Shown here: piece after piece, positions 5,963 through 9,664 of the stretch
Numbering within the stretch: the first letter of the stretch is position 1
Layout: each line of letters begins with the position of its first letter
Assembly: GCA_002495735.1 (NCBI GenBank)
Contig: DAGM01000065.1
Coordinates: 1 to 9,664, forward strand
DNA from: Euryarchaeota archaeon UBA54
Lineage (GTDB): Archaea; Thermoplasmatota; Poseidoniia; Poseidoniales; Thalassarchaeaceae
Direction of reading: 5' to 3'
DNA: 9,664 nt
The notes under the pieces: model-generated
What the model was told of the DNA's origin: nothing
The model's input: the letters and a program-made list of their open reading frames with translations, nothing else
Databases searched by the model: none
Translations under genes and position numbers: made by a program

Positions 5963-6991
5963 ATGCGCAGCATCGTCATCGGAGGAGGAGTCGCAGGTCT
6001 AGCGGCGGCCGTGCAGCTCGCTGCCGACGGTTCCACCGTCCTATTGATCGAGTCGAAGGACACCCTCGGCGGCCGCGTTAGGATGCGCGATTCGGGCAAC
6101 TGGCTGCTCGACCCCGGACTGCACCTGATGCGGCGCAAAGGGCCATTGAACCAATTGCTCAGGAAGTTGCGGGCCCCGAGGGTTTTGGGCTCGAGGTGGA
6201 ACCACAGGGAGATGTTGGCGATTGATGCCGATGCGGGTCAGGCACTGACTGTCCTAGCGACGATGTCGATGGACGCTGAAGGGGTTAAGGTACCAGAATT
6301 CGTGATACCGAGAGGTGGGTGGTCGAGTCTGGTGGGGCGTCTGATTGTGTCTGCCAACCAGCTGGATGTGATGTTCGATGTAGGTAGCTCCGTCGAGGAA
6401 CTTGTTCTCGGACAGGATGGCAGGCTTGCATCGGTACGCGTCTCGGGCAACGATATCGAGTGCGACGAGGTGGTTCTAGCAATCCCACCTTCTGAGAGTG
6501 CTCGTCTACTGGAGAGCGCCGGTCTGGATGCATCGGAGCTGAGGCGCTGCACCGAGCAAAGGTCTGCCGCGCTGGATGTCGCCTTGGAAGGCAAGCCGAT
6601 GAGGCCGTACTCAGGGCTGTTCGATGCGAAAAGTGGTATCATCGCGGTCGATGTTACTGCCGAAGATAGGATTCCGGAGGGAGCCGACTCAAGCGCCTGT
6701 ACCATTCTGCATGCAGTCAGTCTGGCAGGAGACGGCTCAGAGGCCCTTCAAGGCATCAAGGAATTCCTCGATTCACGCTGCTCTGGCTGGAGAAACATGG
6801 CCGCAGCACGCCGTTCGACAACCTCAATCATGCTCCACCCCTGCTCTCGCGGCGAACGAGTTGACGGCTCGGCCTTCATTGGCTCTGGAATCGCTATGGC
6901 CGGCTGCCACGTCATCTCGGAGTATCACCTGAGCGACGCCGCAGTTGATACTGGCAGGGGCGCTGCGAAAGCACTCAAACTCAGTCGTTGA
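5963..6991 (+). CDS. FAD-dependent oxidoreductase, amine oxidase/phytoene desaturase-like fold
   Basis: A 342-residue flavoprotein. The N-terminus has a Rossmann dinucleotide site IVIGGGVAGLAAAVQLA (4-20), a ribose-binding Glu at the end of the second strand (LLIE, 27-30) and GGR (36-38). Then come DPGLHLM (50-56) and VIPRGGWSSLVGRL (114-127), at the usual places in protoporphyrinogen oxidase, phytoene desaturase and amine oxidase relatives. VVLAIPPS (170-177) is the strand closing the FAD domain. The C-terminal AFIGSGIAMAG (304-314) and the helix with AAVDTGRGAAKAL (326-338) match the second FAD-contacting segment. It is short for the family (often 420-500), so the substrate domain is reduced. 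The substrate is unknown. ATG 5963 places the Rossmann motif at the very start, as usual; an in-frame ATG at 5900 would overlap nadC and add 21 unrelated residues. It is not clearly in an operon. Its last 11 bases overlap the convergent Pcc1-like gene. Confidence 0.82.
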   Translation: MRSIVIGGGVAGLAAAVQLAADGSTVLLIESKDTLGGRVRMRDSGNWLLDPGLHLMRRKGPLNQLLRKLRAPRVLGSRWNHREMLAIDADAGQALTVLATMSMDAEGVKVPEFVIPRGGWSSLVGRLIVSANQLDVMFDVGSSVEELVLGQDGRLASVRVSGNDIECDEVVLAIPPSESARLLESAGLDASELRRCTEQRSAALDVALEGKPMRPYSGLFDAKSGIIAVDVTAEDRIPEGADSSACTILHAVSLAGDGSEALQGIKEFLDSRCSGWRNMAAARRSTTSIMLHPCSRGERVDGSAFIGSGIAMAGCHVISEYHLSDAAVDTGRGAAKALKLSR

Positions 6992-7220
6992 CATCGAGGC
7001 TGGATTCGGCTGCAGCAAGGCAAGCCAGAAGATCATCTACTGTGGAACGCACCGTCTTGAGATGCTTTCCAATCACACTAATGCGCAACTCCACATCTTC
7101 ACCGACATTGACAATTTCCGCCTCAAAGGTCCCCGGGTCGTCAGGCGATATGGCAGCCAGCAGGGCCTCGGCGCGCTCCCTAGGTCCTGCCCAGATAATA
7201 TCCGCCTCCACACTACTCAT
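6981..7220 (-). CDS. Pcc1-like KEOPS complex subunit
   Basis: A 79-residue protein resembling archaeal Pcc1, the small dimerising subunit of KEOPS, which with Kae1, Bud32 and Cgi121 places t6A on ANN-decoding tRNAs. The order is strand-helix-strand-strand-helix: ADIIW, PRERAEALLAAISPDD, TFEAEIVNVGEDVELRISVI and a final helix whose VRSTVDDLLACLAAAESSL (57-75) matches the conserved R(A/S)x(L/V)(N/D)xxLR pattern. The family is short and poorly conserved, so the call rests on pattern and archaeal setting. ATG 7220 is chosen because GGAG lies 8 bases upstream, at the end of the preceding methyltransferase gene; ATG 7244 would overlap that gene. Five bases separate it from that gene, so they are co-transcribed. 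Its 3' end overlaps the oxidoreductase gene by 11 bases. Other KEOPS genes are not in the window. Confidence 0.72.
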   Translation of the reverse strand: MSSVEADIIWAGPRERAEALLAAISPDDPGTFEAEIVNVGEDVELRISVIGKHLKTVRSTVDDLLACLAAAESSLDVND

Positions 7221-7225
7221 ACACT

Positions 7226-7891
7226 TTACTCCACAATTAGCCATATTTGGGTTCCGAAGTCAAAACGCTCGTCCACAAATTCGCGTACGGTGAGTCCTCG
7301 TTCGGCGCACAGGCCCTTGATTCGCCGCAGGCTGTGCCTGACCACGCCGCCCTCGTCAGACTCATGACTCTTGCCAACCCATGAGGTTCCATGATATTCC
7401 CCGAGTATCGGAATCCTAGCTCTGTGGTACGATGTAACAAACTTTGCTCCAGGCTCTCTCCATTCAATGAACTCATCCAACATCTTGGCGATATTGTTCT
7501 TTGATGCATGGGTCCAAATCGAGCGAGCCATGACGAAGTCGAACTTGGATTCGAATATCCCGAAATTGAAATCAGCATTGTTGTCGAAACTTGGCATTTT
7601 CTCTGAGACAACGGACGAATCGATGCACACCTCCAGCCCTGCCTCGAGCATCTCCTTGTTTGGCTCGATACCGAAATAACACCCAGAATTCAGTTCCGGT
7701 ATCACCTTCCTACCTCCTCTGAGGCATCCACATCCAATATCGAGGACTTTTGATTCTGAACTCATGCCGAAGTGTTTGAGTATGCCCAACTGGCAATCAC
7801 CGGCGATGTCGAACAGATCAGGTGGTCCCCCAATGAAAGTGCCATTGGCCAACAGCCTGTCCACGATTCCCCCACTATCGCCAGAATCCAC
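7226..7891 (-). CDS. Class I SAM-dependent methyltransferase, substrate unknown
   Basis: A 221-residue Rossmann-fold methyltransferase. The SAM site is KVLDIGCGCLRGG (48-60), followed by YFGIEPNKEMLEAG (72-85) with the ribose-binding acidic residue. FDFVMARSIWTHAS (117-130) matches strand 4 and the loop after it, with the aromatic and His pattern of this subgroup. The DIGCGxLRGG form together with GIEPNxxML is shared by methyltransferases often found near sugar or lipid pathways, but nothing here identifies the substrate. A sequence-specific DNA-methylating role is unlikely, because there is no NPPY-type motif or specificity domain. GTG 7891 is taken as the start; no ATG is available upstream in frame and no strong ribosome site is seen. 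It is upstream gene of the Pcc1-like one, 5 bases apart, and diverges from metK, which makes its cosubstrate. Confidence 0.82.
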   Translation of the reverse strand: MDSGDSGGIVDRLLANGTFIGGPPDLFDIAGDCQLGILKHFGMSSESKVLDIGCGCLRGGRKVIPELNSGCYFGIEPNKEMLEAGLEVCIDSSVVSEKMPSFDNNADFNFGIFESKFDFVMARSIWTHASKNNIAKMLDEFIEWREPGAKFVTSYHRARIPILGEYHGTSWVGKSHESDEGGVVRHSLRRIKGLCAERGLTVREFVDERFDFGTQIWLIVE

Positions 7892-8015
7892 AAAATACCC
7901 ACGGCGACAGACTAATTCAAGCCTGCTAGGAATCAGTGAACGGAAATGATCTCATCTAACTCCGGACTTGCCATCTCGCGAAGACTCATCAAGGGATGCC
8001 AGTCCAGATGAGGAT
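7892..8015. promoter_or_regulatory. Divergent intergenic region between the methyltransferase and metK
   Basis: About 124 bases separate the two divergent starts, making it the longest spacer between divergent genes here and the probable home of both promoters. I could not pick out a convincing TATA/BRE pair. If metK instead starts at TTG 7968, the spacer shrinks to about 76 bases. Confidence 0.4.
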
Positions 8016-9278
8016 ATGCCGGAGTGGTTGCCACCATTGTGCACATCTGAATCAGTGACCTCCGGTCATCCTGACAAGGTATGTGACTCCATCTCGGATG
8101 CTATTGTCGACGCCTGTTTGGGAATCGACCCAAACTCCCGAGTCGCCGTTGAGACCCTCGTCAAGGGTACAAAAAGCAAGGCAATTATCGTACTGGCAGG
8201 GGAGGTCAGCCTGAATGGGGCGCCACCGAACTACGAAACCATCGCCCGTGAGACTGCAGCCTCCATTGGATACACCGATCACTCCATTGGCATGGACGCC
8301 ACTTCCGACCTGCGTTGCGAAGTCCACACGTACATCACTACCCAATCAGAGTACATTAGTCAGGGGGTGGATGGTGACATTGACTCTCAAGGAGCCGGAG
8401 ATCAGGGAATGATGTTCGGATACGCCTGCAACGAAACTGAGGATACACCAGAACTGACTGGGTGTTATTTCCCAATCGCTGCTGCCCTCTCTCAGAGGCT
8501 CACGCGCCGCTTGGACACGATTCAGAAGTCAGGAGAGATTCCATGGATGCGCCCGGATGGCAAGAGCCAAGTTTCAGTGCTCTTGGATGGGATGGATGAC
8601 TCAGAAGACTTCATCCCGCCGCATGTCAGCAACATCGTGATTGCAGTGCAGCACGCAAGGGATGCTGGGGGCCTAGCCTTTGATGGGGACGCCCAGAGGG
8701 AGTTCATCCACCGGACCGTTTGGGAGGAGGTGGTCAAGCATGCCATCCCAAAGCGCTGGTTGGTGGATTTCGATCATAAAGACCTCATCGTCAACGGCAC
8801 TGGCTCCTTCCCCGACCCAGGCGGTCCGTATTCCGACGCCGGGCTTACCGGGCGCAAAATCATCGTGGATACATACGGCGGGAGGGCGCATGGAGGAGGG
8901 GCGTTCAGCGGGAAGGACCCCTCGAAGGTAGACCGCTCTGCAGCCTACCACGCACGTTGGGCCGCTAAACACGTGGTCGCTGCAGGACTGGCGGACCAAT
9001 GCGAGATTCAAGTCTCCTACGCGATTGGAAGGGCCCAACCAATCGGACTGCGTGCCAACACCTCCGGAACCGGCACAATCTCCGATCCAGAACTGTCCAC
9101 AAAAATCTTGAATGTCTTCGACTGGAGGCCAGCTGCGATGATTAGGGACCTCGATCTTAAGCGGCCAATTTACCTCGCTACAGCCTCAGGCGGCCACTTC
9201 GGTCGTAGTCCCACAAAGGAGGGCCACTTCCCGTGGGAGCGAATCCACGAGGACCGTATTGCGGCTCTGCAGTCCTGA
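8016..9278 (+). CDS. metK: S-adenosylmethionine synthetase, bacterial-type
   Basis: Makes S-adenosylmethionine from methionine and ATP, releasing phosphate and pyrophosphate. Of 420 residues, all main MetK marks are present: TSESVTSGHPDK (10-21) with the catalytic His18 and metal/ATP residues Asp20 and Lys21, E46, GAGDQGMMFGYA (126-137), PWMRPDGKSQV (176-186), DAGLTGRKIIVDTYGG (274-289) and the GGGAFSGKDPSKVDRSA loop (293-309). The ending RDLDLKRPIYLATASGGHFG matches the family C-terminus. It is about 35 residues longer than common bacterial MetK, with small insertions, for example FPDPGGPYSD before DAGLTG. This is the bacterial/eukaryotic family, not the unrelated-looking archaeal enzyme. 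ATG 8016 gives the usual short lead before TSESVT; TTG 7968 would add 16 acidic residues (SREDSSRDASPDED). Transcription is rightward, possibly continuing into the exported-protein gene 74 bases downstream. Confidence 0.95.
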   Translation: MPEWLPPLCTSESVTSGHPDKVCDSISDAIVDACLGIDPNSRVAVETLVKGTKSKAIIVLAGEVSLNGAPPNYETIARETAASIGYTDHSIGMDATSDLRCEVHTYITTQSEYISQGVDGDIDSQGAGDQGMMFGYACNETEDTPELTGCYFPIAAALSQRLTRRLDTIQKSGEIPWMRPDGKSQVSVLLDGMDDSEDFIPPHVSNIVIAVQHARDAGGLAFDGDAQREFIHRTVWEEVVKHAIPKRWLVDFDHKDLIVNGTGSFPDPGGPYSDAGLTGRKIIVDTYGGRAHGGGAFSGKDPSKVDRSAAYHARWAAKHVVAAGLADQCEIQVSYAIGRAQPIGLRANTSGTGTISDPELSTKILNVFDWRPAAMIRDLDLKRPIYLATASGGHFGRSPTKEGHFPWERIHEDRIAALQS

Positions 9279-9352
9279 AAAAAACGCTGGAATCGTGCTT
9301 TGTCGGACCTGTCCGGCGACCCTACTATGGGTACTTCTGACTCTGGCCAAGC
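9279..9352. other. Short intergenic region with A-run and small inverted repeat
   Basis: After the metK stop the plus strand has seven A residues (9278-9284). Further on, CGGAC (9304-9308) and GTCCG (9311-9315) form a small perfect inverted repeat. CTACTATG (9322-9329) is a weak TATA-like match about 25 bases before the next ATG, the spacing expected for a leaderless archaeal transcript. None of these is strong enough to be certain. Confidence 0.3.
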
Positions 9353-9664
9353 ATGGTTCGACAGCCCGCCCCAGACAGATACAACCGGCCGACTAGGCAT
9401 GTTAGATACGAGAGCACACGAAAGAAGCAGCTTACGCTGTTCCTAGCATTTGTGATGATAGCCTCCCTCTTCGCACCCTCGTTGTCGACCGATCTCTCGT
9501 TCCTCGAACCAGCCGAGAGTCGCCAAGACACCGCCAACAACACACTCAACAACACAGCTACGCAGACCATCATGTCCAACCTCAACACATCGAACCCGGT
9601 CGAGGTCACTGGCGTTATGGACGATCTCAACAGGGTCCACTTGGTGTGGATTGAGAACGGTTCG
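9353..9664 (+). CDS. Exported or membrane-anchored protein, N-terminal part only
   Basis: The first 104 codons of a gene that runs off the right edge. Residues 1-26 are basic (RQPAPDRYNRPTRH... ending RKKQ), and residues 27-45 are hydrophobic (LTLFLAFVMIASLFAPSLS), forming a signal peptide or signal anchor with the N-terminus inside. Residues 56-82 are rich in Asn, Thr and Ser (for example TANNTLNNTATQT), a likely flexible linker. The last visible part, DLNRVHLVWIENGS, resembles the first strands of beta-propeller or similar repeat proteins, but too little is present to name a fold. A stop codon 15 bases upstream in frame makes ATG 9353 the first possible start. No ribosome site is clear. The role is unknown; a large secreted protein is likely. 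Confidence 0.7.
   Translation, partial: MVRQPAPDRYNRPTRHVRYESTRKKQLTLFLAFVMIASLFAPSLSTDLSFLEPAESRQDTANNTLNNTATQTIMSNLNTSNPVEVTGVMDDLNRVHLVWIENGS

Noticed and set aside
6238..6705. Leftward 155-codon open frame inside the FAD oxidoreductase
   Set aside because: Ser/Thr/Arg-rich shadow of a gene with clear FAD motifs.
8052..9038. Leftward open frames within metK
   Set aside because: Antisense shadows of an intact MetK gene; no recognisable domain.
1..9664. CRISPR array, transposon or insertion sequence
   Set aside because: No regularly spaced repeats, transposase motifs or terminal inverted repeats were seen in the window.

Overview
The window looks archaeal. The evidence is two archaeal-type proteins: a phosphopantothenate synthetase (4-phosphopantoate--beta-alanine ligase, an archaeal CoA-pathway enzyme) and a short Pcc1-like subunit of the KEOPS tRNA-modification complex. 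Genes are packed tightly and many proteins are acidic. A methionine adenosyltransferase of the bacterial (MetK) family sits among them, so horizontal transfer is likely in that lineage. A marine Thermoplasmatota/Poseidoniales-like euryarchaeon would fit, but this is an inference from gene content and no rRNA is present. Several genes have recognisable Shine-Dalgarno sequences.

Layout. Bases 1-216 are an AT-rich, gene-free stretch with a T-tract and several short inverted repeats. Bases 217-2881 hold a leftward two-gene unit: an acidic coiled-coil protein with a probable C-terminal winged helix, followed by a large protein with the fold of an adenine-specific DNA methyltransferase. In the latter the catalytic NPPY-type motif reads SRPPW. 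A perfect 12-bp inverted repeat overlaps the start codon of the first gene. A rightward isocitrate/isopropylmalate-family dehydrogenase follows (2980-4170). It abuts, tail to tail with no spacer, a leftward cofactor operon: quinolinate phosphoribosyltransferase (nadC, NAD synthesis) then phosphopantothenate synthetase (CoA synthesis), joined by a one-base TAATG overlap. Only 26 bp separate nadC from a rightward FAD-dependent oxidoreductase. Its 3' end overlaps a leftward pair made of a SAM-dependent methyltransferase and the Pcc1-like gene. Next is the rightward metK (SAM synthesis), and the window ends inside a gene for an exported protein.

From 217 to 7891 the strands follow a repeated pattern of a leftward pair and then a single rightward gene, with almost no room for separate terminators at the convergent ends. 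The housekeeping part covers NAD, CoA, SAM and tRNA modification. The part most worth following is the left module: a methyltransferase-fold protein with an altered active site but an apparently intact specificity domain, paired with a coiled-coil/winged-helix protein whose start codon lies in a strong inverted repeat. No restriction nuclease, transposase, integrase, CRISPR array, tRNA or rRNA was seen.
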